DNA of 64,000 nucleotides. It comes from Loripinus fragilis. Lineage: Eukaryota; Mollusca; Bivalvia; Lucinida; Lucinidae. Location: the NCBI GenBank assembly GCA_964019695.1, contig OZ026516.1:84089188-84153187 (forward strand), in the 5' to 3' direction. A program made the position numbers and the translations under genes. Shown in pieces: positions 1 through 11,217 of this stretch (positions within the stretch are counted from its first letter, which is position 1; every line of letters starts with the position of its first letter). Under the pieces are notes generated by a model. That model searched no databases, had not been told where the DNA came from, and saw only the letters and a program-made list of their open reading frames with translations.

Positions 1-966
1 ATTTGATTAGAAATGAATATACATGACAATTAACATTTTCGTATTAAAAGGAGATCTAAATGGGAAAATCGTAGTGGTGCGTTTCTTTTTTTGTCGGGTA
101 TATATGTAATTGGCTATAAGTATACTCTAGGTGGTTCAAAAATTAAATATCTGAATAAAGTGTATTTTGATATCCAATATTGCTTATATTTTTTTCACTT
201 TATTATTTTGCCATATTTAACTCTTTGAATGCTGGATTTTTCATTACCATTAAGGTGTCAAACAGTTTGGATCCAGATCAGGCCGGACATTTTGTCGGGC
301 CTGATCAGGGTCCAAACTGTTTGCAAAGGTAATCATGACAAAAGTTGTCACTAGCTGGTAAAGAATTCAATGCAGAACACTTCTTGATACTTCTTCCTGG
401 CTAAAACTTTTGGATTATGTCAATTTCATTTGGCTCCTACTTTTTCCATTTGGCTAAAGTGTTGGCTACAACAAATTCTGAGCTATGGTAAGCCCTGGTT
501 ATCATGGATTAGAATTTTCAAATTACAGTCACCTTGTCCTTGAAACAAAATTCTCATATCCCATAGCTTTTGAACAATTTCTCCTTTATTAAGCAAGAAC
601 CTGTCTTACATTATTGGTAATATCTTGAGGTGCTTGCTTAACCCTTTAGGCCATAGGCTATTTTAAGATCCTAACATCATTTTCTATTTTTAGACAACAT
701 TGAAAACAATTCAAGAAAAATCAAAGTCAAGTTTTGAATAGTTTTGAAAATATTATGGAAATGGAGCATTTGCTCCAATGGAGCATATGCTCAATTTTCC
801 ATGATATTTTCAAATACATAATATTTCAAAGGCGTCAAAAGGTGTTATTATGGGGTAAAGGGTTATGACAGGTTTGACTGTACATTACTTTTTCTGTTTC
901 TGAATACTGAATGTTTATCTTAGCCGATGATGAAGACCCTGATGAAATGGTACATATAATTGGCAA
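1..966. other. Non-coding sequence, downstream side of SPSB3
   Basis: No supportable gene. I looked here for the final SPSB3 coding exon (minus strand, expected motif FYPM followed by a small-residue stretch) and did not find it. A short palindrome at about 268-320 (GATCCAGATCAGGCC ... GGCCTGATCAGGGTCC) is one copy of a dispersed stem-loop family also seen at 6577-6640 and 55385-55410. Confidence 0.5.
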
Positions 967-1194
967 ACGACCCATCATTTTTTTTGTTTTGTTGCTTAAC
1001 GTCCCGGTCAACAATTTTTCAGTCATATCTGTAGGATTTCCTGTCCGCACAGGTTGAACCAGTACTAAGCAGCAAATAAAGTGTCTAGCTAAAGGACACA
1101 ACAAGGTGACTCCTGTGAGTCTCAAACCTTAAATCTCAAACTAGCAAACCTTAAATCCCCAGACTAAAGCTCTACCTACTGAGTCACTGTGCCC
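967..1194 (-). repeat. tRNA-derived SINE, minus strand
   Basis: Read on the minus strand, it starts with a tRNA-like head (GTGACTCAGTAGGTAGAGC, a Pol III box A match) near 1194. It ends with the conserved tail (ATGACTGAAAAATTGTTGACCGGGACGTTAAG...) near 967. The same tail is seen in the plus-strand SINEs at 9731 and 38065. The box B region is diverged. Confidence 0.65.
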
Positions 1195-1206
1195 AGCAGA
1201 CTGTAT

Positions 1207-1557
1207 ATAGAGGATCTTGAATGGTCATGAGTGCTCATGTTTTATTGAATTTATTAAACGAGTTTGGGAAAAGAGATAAAACATGAGGCTTGCCGAGCAT
1301 TTATCTCTTTTTCGCAAAGAGTTTAATTAATAAATTCAATAGTACAAAGGCATGAATGTTAGTTCTATTTACCATATGACATTCAATTACTGTGAAATCT
1401 CATTTCTGCCGTAAAAACTTTATACTTTTGCCATTATGTATGCAACGTTGTTATGGATGTTATAACGCTTCCTGAAAATCTGTAAACCACTAGTGGTTTA
1501 TCGATTTTAGTACATGGTGTTTTTTCACTCCCAGATGCAACATCATATGATAAATTG
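1207..1557 (+). repeat. Dispersed MITE-like repeat, family F copy 1
   Basis: Direct repeat of 4965-5305. Both begin TAGAGGATCTT, contain a stem-loop around GAGATAAAA ... TTTATCTC with AGGCTTGCCGAGCAT in the loop, then share ATGTATGCAACGTTGTTATGG and CTGTAAACCACTAGTG. Both end at a CATATGATAAA motif. No coding potential. Confidence 0.7.
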
Positions 1558-1796
1558 CTTTTCCTGTTGCTGAATATTGATTGTAAATGTTTATCTTAGC
1601 AAATGATGGAGACCCTGATAGAATGGTACATATAATTGTCAAACTACCTTTAAAAAAGAAATTTGACAGTGTCATGAAGAATTTTTGTTCGAGCAATTTG
1701 TTAGAGGTCATTATGTGGAGCATCTGTGTTAAATTGTTTTGAATCTGGTGAGCCAGGGGCTCAGCTGATGTTATTTTACAAACATCTACAGGACTT

Positions 1797-1915
1797 TAGT
1801 TAAGAGTGTGTACCAGAAAAATAATTTTCTTATTTCTCAACCAAAACATATGTTGTGGGTTCTTTTGAGCACCCATAACATATGTTGAAAATTATGGGTA
1901 AGAAAGTATTTACAA
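1797..1915 (+). repeat. Hairpin MITE, family C copy
   Basis: Contains TTCTTATTTCTCAACC, AAACATATGTTGTGGG and TTCTTTTGAGCACCCA followed by the inverted half (ACATATGTTGAAAATT...GGGTAAGAAA). The same module recurs at about 54113-54290, 54708-54870, 56170-56260, 56376-56475 and 60055-60205. Confidence 0.6.
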
Positions 1916-2055
1916 TTACGCTGAAATTTTTTGTTTATCTAAACCTGTGCATCTTCTTCATTTAGGTTATCCAGGTGGAATTGTTCAAGCAATTTTCGTA
2001 AAGGGCATTTCATGGAACATTTGTGTGAAATTGCTTTGACTTTGGAGGAGTATCA

Positions 2056-2275
2056 TTTAGCCCTTAAAGCGCCAATCACGACTGCAGCAGACGACAAATT
2101 TTGCAACACATTTCCTAATTTTGGAAAGAAATAAGGTATGATATTTCATGAGAAGCATCTGCCATCAGATGATTCTCATGAAATATCATGCCTTATTTGT
2201 TATTTTTGAAAAAGCGGCAAAATTTGAAATTGTCTTCTGCTGCAAATTATAGGTGGCGCTTTAAAGGTTTAAGAT
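2056..2275. repeat. Palindromic MITE, about 220 bp
   Basis: Inverted repeat. The left end (CCTTAAAGCGCCAATCACGA, AGACGACAAATTTTGC) is mirrored by the right end (GCAAAATTTGAAATTGTCTTC, GGTGGCGCTTTAAAGG). The core hairpin ATGATATTTCATGAGAA / TTCTCATGAAATATCAT is centred near 2162. Confidence 0.65.
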
Positions 2276-2410
2276 ATTTCAATTTTTAGGGCTGGTAGCA
2301 ATCTTCTTCAAAGTGGAACCATTTGATCATTTTAGTAGAGGGCATTTTAGGAAACAGTTGCGTGAAATCATTTTAAAATTGGGCCTATGGTCATAACTGG
2401 ATGTTGTTTA

Positions 2411-2566
2411 AGAAATAGATCAGCTCTAGCAGTGAATTGTTGAGGCCAGTTGTCAAGATTTTTAAATCACGAGCACATAGCATGAGTGATTTATCGTCAT
2501 ATAACTGACCGACATACAGTGAATTATTAGTCAACAATTCACACACTAGAGCTGATTTATTTCGAT
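2411..2566. repeat. Short TIR element, about 155 bp
   Basis: AATAGATCAGCTCTAGCAG and GTGAATTGTTGA at the left are inverted at the right as TCAACAATTCAC and CTAGAGCTGATTTATT. The internal sequence is non-coding. Confidence 0.6.
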
Positions 2567-4525
2567 TCTAACACACAATAAATGACAAAAACAAATTTGA
2601 AGTCTTTGGCTTCTTCCAACTTTCTGTCATTGCACTGAAGAATTCCAGCCAATATTTGGACTGTGTTGCATAAGTTTACATGTATTTGTAAAGTCTTTGA
2701 AGCGTAAAAACGAAGTTGCACCATCTAACGCCACGACTGATTTCATTTCACAGTAACAACTGACATCAGCTAGCGCACGCTTTCCTTATGCTTTCAAAAC
2801 TGTGAATTATTGTTTGATATATCACGATTTTTAGCATTGACTTTATAGGCCAGGTATGTTAGAATTAAAGACAATTGAAACTCACAGGAAAAAGACAGAT
2901 CACAATTCACTGTAGCTCACGTGTATAGGCGGTAAGCTAGTAGCTTAGCTTTTTTCATATTTTTCTAACCTACTTTCTTAACCAGAACCATTAGGTCCTG
3001 AAGCAATCACCTGACACTGAGTCACAAAAACTAAAATCTCCTTAAAAAAAGGTTTTATACCCATTTTACATTGATGTCAAGATCAACCTAGGATCATCAT
3101 TTGAGCAAATTTTTGTAGGAACTACTTTTTATTCCCAATGTTACATCAGGGATTAAGCTAGGAGGCAACTAGGGCAAAATAATCCCAGGAAATGGGACAC
3201 AGGGAGAAGTGGGAGTCTCCCTTAACAAAAAAAAAAATCTTTTTAGGGAGACTCATTTTCATTCTCTCACCACACAAACGCAAGCTGTGGTGACAATCTA
3301 CTACAACTGCATTGTATTTCTCCTTCCATTTAATGGCAATAGTATGTGTAATGGCTAATTTGCTTCTAAACACACAGAAAATGCCGTCATTTTTGGGCAA
3401 TAACTTCTGTCACTTCTCCATAATTTTCCTGGAGGGAAATGTCACTTCTCCCTACTGTCAGGGCCCAGCTTGAACTCTGGTTACATACCAATATCCAAGG
3501 TGATTGACTGTTTAGAACTGTGTAAAATATTTGAATATCATGCCATGCAAGGTAAAAAAAACCATATAATTTGTTTTTTACCTTATATGGCATGGATGCA
3601 TTTTGGTTATGTGATTTGGACTGTAAAGTCATATAAATGTTGTCACATCCATATGAATGCTTCATATGATATTTGACTTCAATTGACCATCTGACTTCGA
3701 TGAAAAATATGCATGAAATCAAACATCAGCTACCTTAGCTAAAAGGTCATTTGGTGGTAAAAAACTACCCCACACTAAAGTCTCCATATGACAATTTAGC
3801 TAAATTGGTCTAATGGTTTCTGAGAAAAATGTTTTGATGTATTGATGAGCGCCCGGATGTGGGTGGGGTCTGAAAATTGCTAATCATCAAAATTTTGGCC
3901 ACTTAATCACTTACGATAAAATATTTGCCTAATCAATAAAATTCACCTGTTAAATCAGAAAATTTGACTCATGAATTTCATATGTACAGATTCACGTATA
4001 ATCGCCACTTTTGTGCTACTTGTTAAATTTTAGAATGTATTTAATCGATAATCACATCTTTTTTTTATCCTCATATTTTATACAGAAAATCATTAAATAT
4101 TGGTAAAGTTTATTTGGTGGCTAAAAATTGCTAATCAGTATAAAATATACCCCATCCAGGCCCCCATTGATGTCAATCCAATATGAATGACTTTGGCTAA
4201 AGGCAAAATTTTACCTCCGGTACTTATCTATAGTCATTGTCTCATATCTGCTAAGTTTGTAATGACATTGGTTTCAGCAGCTTTCAAAAATCAACTTTTC
4301 AAGGTTGTCCCATTTTTAAAACTGCATACAGTACAAAGGAATCAAATATGACAACCCTGGGCAAAAATCAAACTAGGATCATTTGAATACACTTGGTAAG
4401 CTCCACATCCCCAGTGCAACATACCAAAGCCTTTTGCTTCTCAAAATTAAAATTAAAATTTTAGTTCAATTGGCCTTGTGGTTTCAAAGGAGAAGAAATT
4501 TGAGATTTTGGACATATGTATCATA
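2567..4525. other. Non-coding stretch
   Basis: No supportable gene. It contains a small hairpin at about 3540-3597 (CATGCCATGCAAGGTAAAAAA against TTTTTTACCTTATATGGCATG). Short open frames overlapping it on both strands have no recognisable domain and are mirror images of the hairpin. Confidence 0.45.
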
Positions 4526-4866
4526 CATGCGCAGATACAGAAAGTTTTGTCAGAGCAGGTCTAACTTTGACAACGTTTTTTTCTATTTTTTTTTTTTTTG
4601 CTTTTTTAGTTGATGAGGGGAGGGAGGATCATGAGGGGAGGGAGGATCCAAGAACCACTATAAGCAGGCAATCATCGGCTCGCCAGCGAAACACCATTAA
4701 ATGGTGTTTCGCTGGCATGCCGATGATGGCCCAACATTTAATGCTGGCTTCAAAGCTGCAATTTTCAGGGGATCCGGACCTGAATTGCTTGAAACCCAAT
4801 ACTTTTGTGATTTTCCAGGGGGGAGGGGGGTCCGGACCCCCTGACCCCCCTCTGGATCGGTACATG
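4526..4866. repeat. MITE family A, copy 1
   Basis: Bounded by CATGCGCAGATACAG on the left and CTGGATCGGTACATG on the right, with GGGGGGTCCGGACCCCC near the right end. A perfect-looking hairpin lies inside at 4677-4720 (GCCAGCGAAACACCATT / AATGGTGTTTCGCTGGC). Other copies are at 16125, 38751, 41626 (split), 46344, about 48981 and 62509. Confidence 0.7.
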
Positions 4867-4964
4867 ATCATGGATGACAGATGCTGGATGTCTTTTATAT
4901 ACATGAACTATTAGCTCACCCATGAGCCATCAGCTTTACAATGTAATTTCTCTCAAACAAATAA

Positions 4965-5305
4965 ATAGAGGATCTTACATGAGTGCTCATGTTTTATTGA
5001 ATTTACTAAAAAAGTTAGGGAAAAGAGATAAAATGTGAGGCTTGCCGAGCATTTTATCTCTTTTTCCCAACGAATTTTATAAATTCAATTGTACAAAAGC
5101 AGGAGTGTTAGATTCTATATATTATATGACAACAAGTATACGTTGAAGTCTCATTTCTTGCGTAAAAATGTTAATTTTTGTACTTATGTATGCAACGTTG
5201 TTATGGACGTCATAACGTTTCCCCTAAATCTGTAAACCACTAGTGATTTATCGATTTTATTGCATGGAGTTATTTCACTGACAGACGCGATGCCATATGA
5301 TAAAC
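4965..5305 (+). repeat. Dispersed MITE-like repeat, family F copy 2
   Basis: Direct copy of the 1207-1557 repeat with the same ends and internal stem-loop. Its right end stops about 29 bp from the 5' splice site of SPSB3 exon 3 (5333-5332 on the minus strand), so it lies inside the SPSB3 intron. Confidence 0.7.
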
Positions 5306-5333
5306 CTAATTATTATTCGCTGATCATGGTTAC

Positions 5334-5562
5334 CTAGAGGTTTTCTATTTTTATAGAATGCCAATGTTCCTCTCCACATGTCTAGGTGAATTCCTATTAT
5401 AGTGCCTTGCCCAAACTTTGAGGAAAAGGAATGTTTCTGTCCCTTGTGTTGCACCATCCCTGTGTATGATAGGCCCCACCCATCACCATCTCGACCAATC
5501 AGACTACAGAATTTGTGTCTATATTTGTTCACATCCAGGTCACCTGTTCCCACACCAACCAT
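5334..5562 (-). CDS. SPSB3: SPSB3-like protein, SPRY exon (third coding exon)
   Basis: SPSB proteins are SPRY-domain substrate receptors that recruit Elongin B/C and Cullin-5 through a C-terminal SOCS box. Human SPSB3 has been reported to target nuclear cGAS. This 229-nt exon (phase 0 in, phase 1 out) encodes the SPRY core: [20 protein letters not shown], then [29 protein letters not shown] and a closing [13 protein letters not shown]. It lies very close to vertebrate SPSB3 (M-V-G-I-G-T, FCSLLGRDED-WGLSYTG). The acceptor is TTTTACATTTCAG at 5563 and the donor is CTAG|GTAACC. The following exon, with the rest of SPRY and the SOCS box, was not found in 1-5333 and is probably outside the window. 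The assignment to SPSB3 rather than SPSB1/2/4 also rests on the exon 1 match. Confidence 0.93.
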
Positions 5563-6767
5563 CTGAAATGTAAAAAAAAATAGAATATTAACCCTTTTCA
5601 GACCAATAGAATTTTCCATAAAGCTACATACAATAAAGTCAGGATGGTCCATGGTATAAATTGAGGGGTCATAGGTTATAATTTTTTTAAAAATCTATTC
5701 CTTTCTCTGAAGATTGATTTTGACTTAGAAAACAGTGCAGACCATGATGAAATGCTGCATTATGCGTATTATAGTGGTTTCTGATCTGGAATTTAGGGTT
5801 AAGCCATATCCTGCTTAATTTGGATATATCCGGTTTCTGAAACAGTGTAGATCCAGATAAGTTGACTTCTATAGCCACCAATCAGAGACCAGTAATTTCA
5901 CTCTGTCTGTAAATACAAGCTAATAACTGAAACCTTGGATAATTTTATCCTCAAATATGACTATTATACATGTACTTTGAAGTTTCAGACAAGATAATTG
6001 TTTAAGTTTTCCCTATATAAGTCTATGCAACACATGTGATTCACTGAGTTGAACAATTTGTAAGAGGCTCACTAGATTATGCTACTGTCATGCCAACCAA
6101 GAGTGAAAGTGACGTAATATTTTGTTTACAAATGTTAAGTAAAACATTAACTTGTGCACTCCACTAGAGCTAACGCGAATCGATAGATCACACGTGTATT
6201 AATCCTATCCTGCAGATAGGATTAATACACAGTGATCTATCGATTAAAGGCCCCGGATAACTATGAAAATAAAGATGAACTCACTGTAGCTCTTGGCTGG
6301 CAGGACAGTACATACCAAATATCAAGGCTCTAGATGAGATGCTTCTGTTGTCAGCATTCAAAACTTGTGTTAAGACTATTGGATAGGAAAATAACAGCAA
6401 TTTTAGCCTCAACATTATTCCTTGTCTGGACATATGAACATGCATGCCCAGTAATCTAGTGTTCGTCTATTTCCATCTTTGCATGCTGGGTAATTTTTCA
6501 TGATGTTTTTTTGTCTGCAGACTTTATCAAAATTTACTTTTAAAAAAATATTTCAGGAACACTATCACAGTGTAAAATAGCTTGGATCCAGATCAGGCCA
6601 GAGACTTTGTCTGTCCTGATCTGGGTCCAAACTGTTTGCAAAGGTTATGAGCAGAAGACAAAAGCCAGAACTTTCAGGCAAGGAGTTAATTGAGAGAAAT
6701 GCAAAGGCTCTGAGGAAGTTGCTAAAATCTAATAAGCTTGTTCATTTACTTTCTGTGTGAAGTACTT
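5563..6767. other. SPSB3 intron 2, left part
   Basis: Non-coding. It holds a stem-loop at about 6189-6245 (ATCGATAGATCAC ... GTGATCTATCGAT around a second nested palindrome ATCCTATCCTGCAGATAGGAT). It also holds a GATCCAGATCAGGCC palindrome at 6577-6640. Confidence 0.5.
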
Positions 6768-8497
6768 CACGGGTGGTAAGCCTAGGAACTACCACAACAT
6801 TGTGTTAACGTAATTTTGTTCCCAAGCCACATCCGGGACACGTCGTGGTAGTTTCCAGGCCGAAAATTGGATAAAGAAATGTTGGTGTTACTTTCATTTT
6901 TGTTTTATTTTACAACTAAGAACGAACAATGGTGAAATCCGACAATGTGGTTCCGTGTAAATATGTTACAGCGTCCCCTCGAGCCCAAAATTTTGTTGGA
7001 AAAGATATTATTCTTTCTTAAGATTCGTGTTTCCCCACTGAGCATCATACTAACTTTTCCCAACGTTCGAAGGATTTTGGCCCATATCTGTCAAATTAAA
7101 TGGAATTTGATATCATTTGACGATGGAAATGATGAAAAGACCCTGAATAAACATTCCTACACCGAAAAAAAAATCTGAGCATTTACTCGTAAACGATTCA
7201 TGCCCCGTTCGTCCTGTGTGGTAGTTTCCAGCTCATCGTGGTAGTTAAAATGCTATCGTGGTAGTTTCCAAGACTTTGTAAGATACGTTTCTGAAGTGTT
7301 ACAAAACCTTATAGTGGTATGATTGTTTCGCATGATAACCCTCAAACTCGTCAATTAATTACCACAGCAAACAAATAAATCACATTACAACACCATGAAG
7401 AAGCTAAGCTGAGGACCCAAGAGATTCAATGTGATGCTTGACAGGTGGAGATCATGCCCTGGACTGCCAAACAACACCTCTGGAAATCTAAAGCAAAAGA
7501 AGGTCATCAGTTGAGCTGTGGTGGACCAAGCAACAGACAAAAAAATGATATAAAAATTACGTCACTCGCTACGTTGTTCCATGTTTAGTCAACTTTAAGA
7601 TAAAATGGCAGGCTAAGACTACTGGCCCAAAGTATCGTTAGTACCTGCGCTTCAGAAAAAAGGGAAATATCCTCGGGTTGGGAAACTTTTTATATACATG
7701 TGAGTGCGACGATGAGCGGGCATGTTATATAATAATTAAAAAGCATGTTTATTCAAAAACAAAATATGTGAATATCCCATCTTTTCATCCTTCTCATCAT
7801 TTCAATAGCCCACTAAAACTAGAATTCAGGCAGTCGCCATTTGTTATTTGACAAAAGGTTGTTTGAAAAGGTCTTCGTATGAATAAGAGGGGTATTCAAG
7901 GTTCGGCCTGCACACCCTGTCTTTATAAAAATGAAGTAGCCCCTGAATAGTGAACATCTGCAGATGTGAACTACTACTAAATTCCTACAAAGTCTTGGAA
8001 ACTACCACAATGGCATTTTAACTACCACGATGAGCTGGAAACTACCACACAGGACGAACGGGGCATGAATCGTTTACGAGTAAATGCTCAGATTTTTTTC
8101 TGTGTAGGAATGTTTATTCAGGGTCTTTTTATCATTTCCATCGTCAAATGATATCAAATTCCATTTAATTTGACAGATATGGGCTAAAATCCTTCGAACT
8201 TTGGGGAAAGTTGGTCCGATGCTCAGTGGGGAAACACGAATCTTAAGAAAGAAAAATAACTTTTCAAACAAAATTTTGGGCTAGAGGGGACGCTGAGACA
8301 TATTTACACGGAACCACATTGTCGGATTTTACCATTGTGCGTTCTTAATTGTAAAATAAAACAAAAATGAAAGTAACACCAACATTTCTTTATCCAATTT
8401 TCGGCCTGGAAACTACCACGACGTGTCCCGGATGTGGCTTGGGAACAAAATTACGTTAACACAATGTTGTGGTAGTTCCTAGGCTTTACCACTCGTG
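6768..8497. mobile_element. 1.73-kb DNA transposon with ~512-bp inverted arms
   Basis: Ends are CACGGGTGGTAAGCC and its inverse GGCTTTACCACTCGTG. Both are flanked by TACTT (6763-6767 and 8498-8502), which reads as a 5-bp target duplication. The left arm runs to about 7280 and the right arm starts about 7986, and the two are near-perfect inverses. Each arm carries five copies of GTGGTAGTT(TCCA), the outermost inverted. The roughly 700-bp centre has no recognisable transposase. A 77-codon frame in the left arm and its mirror in the right arm are arm sequence, not genes. CAC-initial ends with 5-bp duplications occur in the Transib superfamily, but the ends do not match its heptamer well, so the class is left open. 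Confidence 0.85.
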
Positions 8498-8786
8498 TAC
8501 TTGCATGTACAGGACTTCAATGTAGATAAATATAACATTTATTGGTAACAATAACTTATTTTAAAGAAAAAAAAAAGAAAGATATTGTCAGGTAAAATGT
8601 TTTAAAATTTAGATCACTTATTTAATAGTTGTCTACTATTCAGAAACATTCTGATCTGGGTCTGCACTGTTGGTCTATGCCCTGTTGGCAGGCAACTAAT
8701 GTTCTAAATTTTAGAATATCTCAGCTCATATGTATAAAGGTGTGGCCTGTGATGGGGATTGCTTTTTTGATTTTATCTCATTTTTC

Positions 8787-8921
8787 TTAAAATATCCTAT
8801 GATAATGAAATAATTTGGTCTCACTGAGACCAAATTATTTCATTTTTATAGGATACTTTTAAAACAGGGGATGGAGAGGGGGTTCCAAGCGAACACCCTG
8901 AATCCGCTCTGGATCCACCAC
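8787..8921. repeat. MITE family A remnant beside SPSB3 exon 2
   Basis: Contains the hairpin ATGAAATAATTTGGTCTCA / TGAGACCAAATTATTTCAT (8797-8856), then GGGGGTTCCAAGCGAACACCC and CTGGATCCACCACTG. The same hairpin plus end occurs at 41626-41757. The element end lies about 12 bp from the exon 2 donor. Confidence 0.6.
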
Positions 8922-8932
8922 TGTTTTCTTAC

Positions 8933-9120
8933 CATATCTGTTCCATATACAGGGGTTGTCATCTTGACCTCCCAGTAATACTGATCCTCCACCATTGGGA
9001 TGGTTCCCCTCACAGCTGCTGTCCCACAGCTGTAATCTACGTGGAAAACCACTTCACGGGAGTCCGGTTTCAAGTAACTTGCAAACGATTTTGTGTCACC
9101 ATCCCAAACCCAGTCAAAGT
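8933..9120 (-). CDS. SPSB3: SPSB3-like protein, second coding exon
   Basis: This 188-nt exon opens the SPRY domain. It encodes FDWVWDGD, then [31 protein letters not shown], closely matching vertebrate SPSB3 (FDWVWDD..., EYSCGTAAIRGT, FWEIKMTSPVYGTDM). The acceptor is TTTTTTAG at 9121. The donor is GATATG|GTAAGA at 8932. It takes two bases (AC) to complete the tyrosine codon begun by T in exon 1 and leaves in phase 0, so exon 3 resumes with ATG GTT GGT, giving the conserved D-M-M-V-G. A MITE remnant and an inverted repeat (9187-9271) flank it closely. Confidence 0.95.
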
Positions 9121-9186
9121 CTAAAAAAGAAATCCAGAAGATCTAACAATGAAAAAAAAAACTAAATCCTTGTCCTGCTAAACTCA

Positions 9187-9271
9187 TCTTCATAAGCCAA
9201 AGGTACTAAGTTCACTTCATTCCTTATGCTTAAGGAACGAAGTGGACTCAGTACCCTTGGCTTGTGAAGAT
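9187..9271. repeat. 85-bp near-perfect palindrome
   Basis: CATCTTCATAAGCC...AAGGTACTAAGTTCACTTC at the left is inverted as GAAGTGGACTCAGTACC...GGCTTGTGAAGATG at the right. It lies about 65 bp upstream of SPSB3 exon 2 on the transcribed strand, so an intronic RNA hairpin could form. Confidence 0.65.
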
Positions 9272-9730
9272 GTGCTAAACTGGAATTTATCCTATTTTGA
9301 AAACACCGTAAACCTAATCAGCTGGCTTCTGATGAAGCCATTTTCTATTTGCTGATTAAACCTTATTTTTCCTTTATATCCCCATGAAAATGAACAAATT
9401 TGGTCTCAAAGAGGAGTTCAAGTGATCCACCACTTGTTATTGCTGCTCGCAAATGTGAAATATAGTAGAAAACCATTATCTCATAAAATTTATGCAAGCA
9501 AATAACTTTGTCTTGTGAGCCAGTGCAGGCTCCCCTAATATTCTTTTAATTTAAGGTTATAGTAATTAATCAATAATAAAAGAGTAATCCTACATCATGA
9601 AGTGTAGCAATATCCAGATTGTTACCTCAATTGTTTGTCACCACCACCTGAAAGCTTGTACTTGTAGTTTTGTACAATCCACCCACAATAAATTTGCAAA
9701 ATAAACAAAGGAAATTTGTTCCTAATACAT

Positions 9731-9938
9731 GGAGCAAAGTGGCTCAGTTGGTAGAGCATTAGACTGGGGATCACAGGGCTGCTAATTCGATACTCACTGC
9801 CCGTGGAGTCAATGTGTTGTGTCCTTGAGCAAGACACGTTATCTGCTGCTTAGTACTGATTCAACCCAGTTAAACGCGTCCCAGCATGACTGAAAAATTG
9901 TTGACTGGGACATAAAGGATCAAATCAAACAAAAACAT
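9731..9938 (+). repeat. tRNA-derived SINE
   Basis: The head GTGGCTCAGTTGGTAGAGC matches Pol III box A, and ATTCGATAC is a weak box B. The body GTGTCCTTGAGCAAGACACG and tail TTGTTGACTGGGACATAAAG, ending in an A/CAAA-rich 3' end, are shared with the other SINEs here. It is inserted in SPSB3 intron 1. Confidence 0.75.
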
Positions 9939-10759
9939 GTCTGTTCAACTCTGTTGGCGAAGTGTCTTTGTAGAATGAGAATGTACAGAAGATGTTCTGC
10001 CCTTCTCTAGGGTCCAAATTTTGGCCCCATTCCCAATCGAAAATAGCCACCCTTTTTCCCAATGTCTGTTTTTCCCAATTAAGAAAAGTATAAATTTTTT
10101 TTTTTTTTTTACGTTTTTTAGAGACCACGGCACCTTATGAGAAACAATGACCCATATCAGAATGATACTGAAAGACTTGTGCTTAAGTGGTATGCTTGGC
10201 ATAATACAATCTTAAATAACTTAATTTTGAGGATATATTTTGCTACCCTTGTTATGTTCTATGTCGTTAATTTTCCCAAATTTCGCTGTTAAGTCGATCA
10301 TTTTTTACCAATTTTGGCCAGGGGCCTTTTCCCAAAATTGCTGGAAAAAGCCCTGATGTACAAGTACTGAAACATCACATGTGCTGGCTCAACAAAACCA
10401 TAAAGGTCCAGGCAAACATAGTTTATTCATTTCGTTTACAAGCATGAAAAGTGCCACGTCGACAAATCTGCAATAAATTTTAAACTTACACAGCTACTTT
10501 ATCATGTACAACTTATTTGTTAATATGGGAGATTAAACCTTCTAAAACAGGAACTGAAAGCTTATACTGAGACTCCGACGTCACCTTGAGCTGTTGGAAA
10601 ACTTGATTTCAGTCTAAGTAATGAAAGCGATGGGTGGGGCTTAGTGGTCAAAACGAGCAATGATTAGCACATTTGTGAGTTTTATTGGTTTGGCTTACTG
10701 TATTTTGGCCCGAATTTAGGAAAATACACAATTCTGATATATCGCAATGCACTTCTACT

Positions 10760-10897
10760 GAGAACTATATTGGGCATAAAGGGTCCATTTTTCCAACAGC
10801 AATCCTTCTCTGGAATGTCCTGCCAGCAAGTACTGTATCAGCACCATCACTGGAGGACATCAAGGTCCATGTCTGTGCTGATATCTCCAGACTGTAG
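10760..10897 (+). pseudogene. LINE reverse-transcriptase C-terminal scrap
   Basis: Encodes FPTAILLWNVLPASTVSAPS followed by LEDIKVHV..., the typical last ~40 residues of CR1/Jockey-group LINE ORF2 (FPTAIRLWNSLP...). It ends in TAG. No reverse-transcriptase core precedes it, so this is a 5'-truncated insertion in SPSB3 intron 1. Confidence 0.6.
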
Positions 10898-11217
10898 TTG
10901 AGGACACCTGATTTTAACCAGTTTTTTAGACCTGAATATAATGAGCCTTCCTTCACAGATGTTTTAAAGTTTCAAAGTGTGACTATGCCCAACGGGTATT
11001 AGGTAATGCACTTCACTGGTAGAAGAAGGGATCTTTTCATTCATTCTATGTTAAACTGGACAATTGTGAAATCAGAAAAGTTGAAAATCGAATACTTTAG
11101 ATTTGATATATGAACTTTGTATCTGATAGAATAACGTTTTAATATACTGAAACAAACTTCAGTGTACCCAAATAAAGCTTTCTTGAAAGAAAAATATTGA
11201 CGTAAACAGGTGTGCTA

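Noticed and set aside
1..5333. Final SPSB3 exon with SOCS box
   Set aside because: Searched for the expected minus-strand motifs and found none; concluded it lies outside the window rather than forcing a call.
6945..8271. Two very similar ~70-codon frames on opposite strands (6945-7178 plus, 8074-8271 minus)
   Set aside because: They are the same arm sequence of the inverted-repeat element read from each end. No domain, and they exist only because the arms are mirror images.
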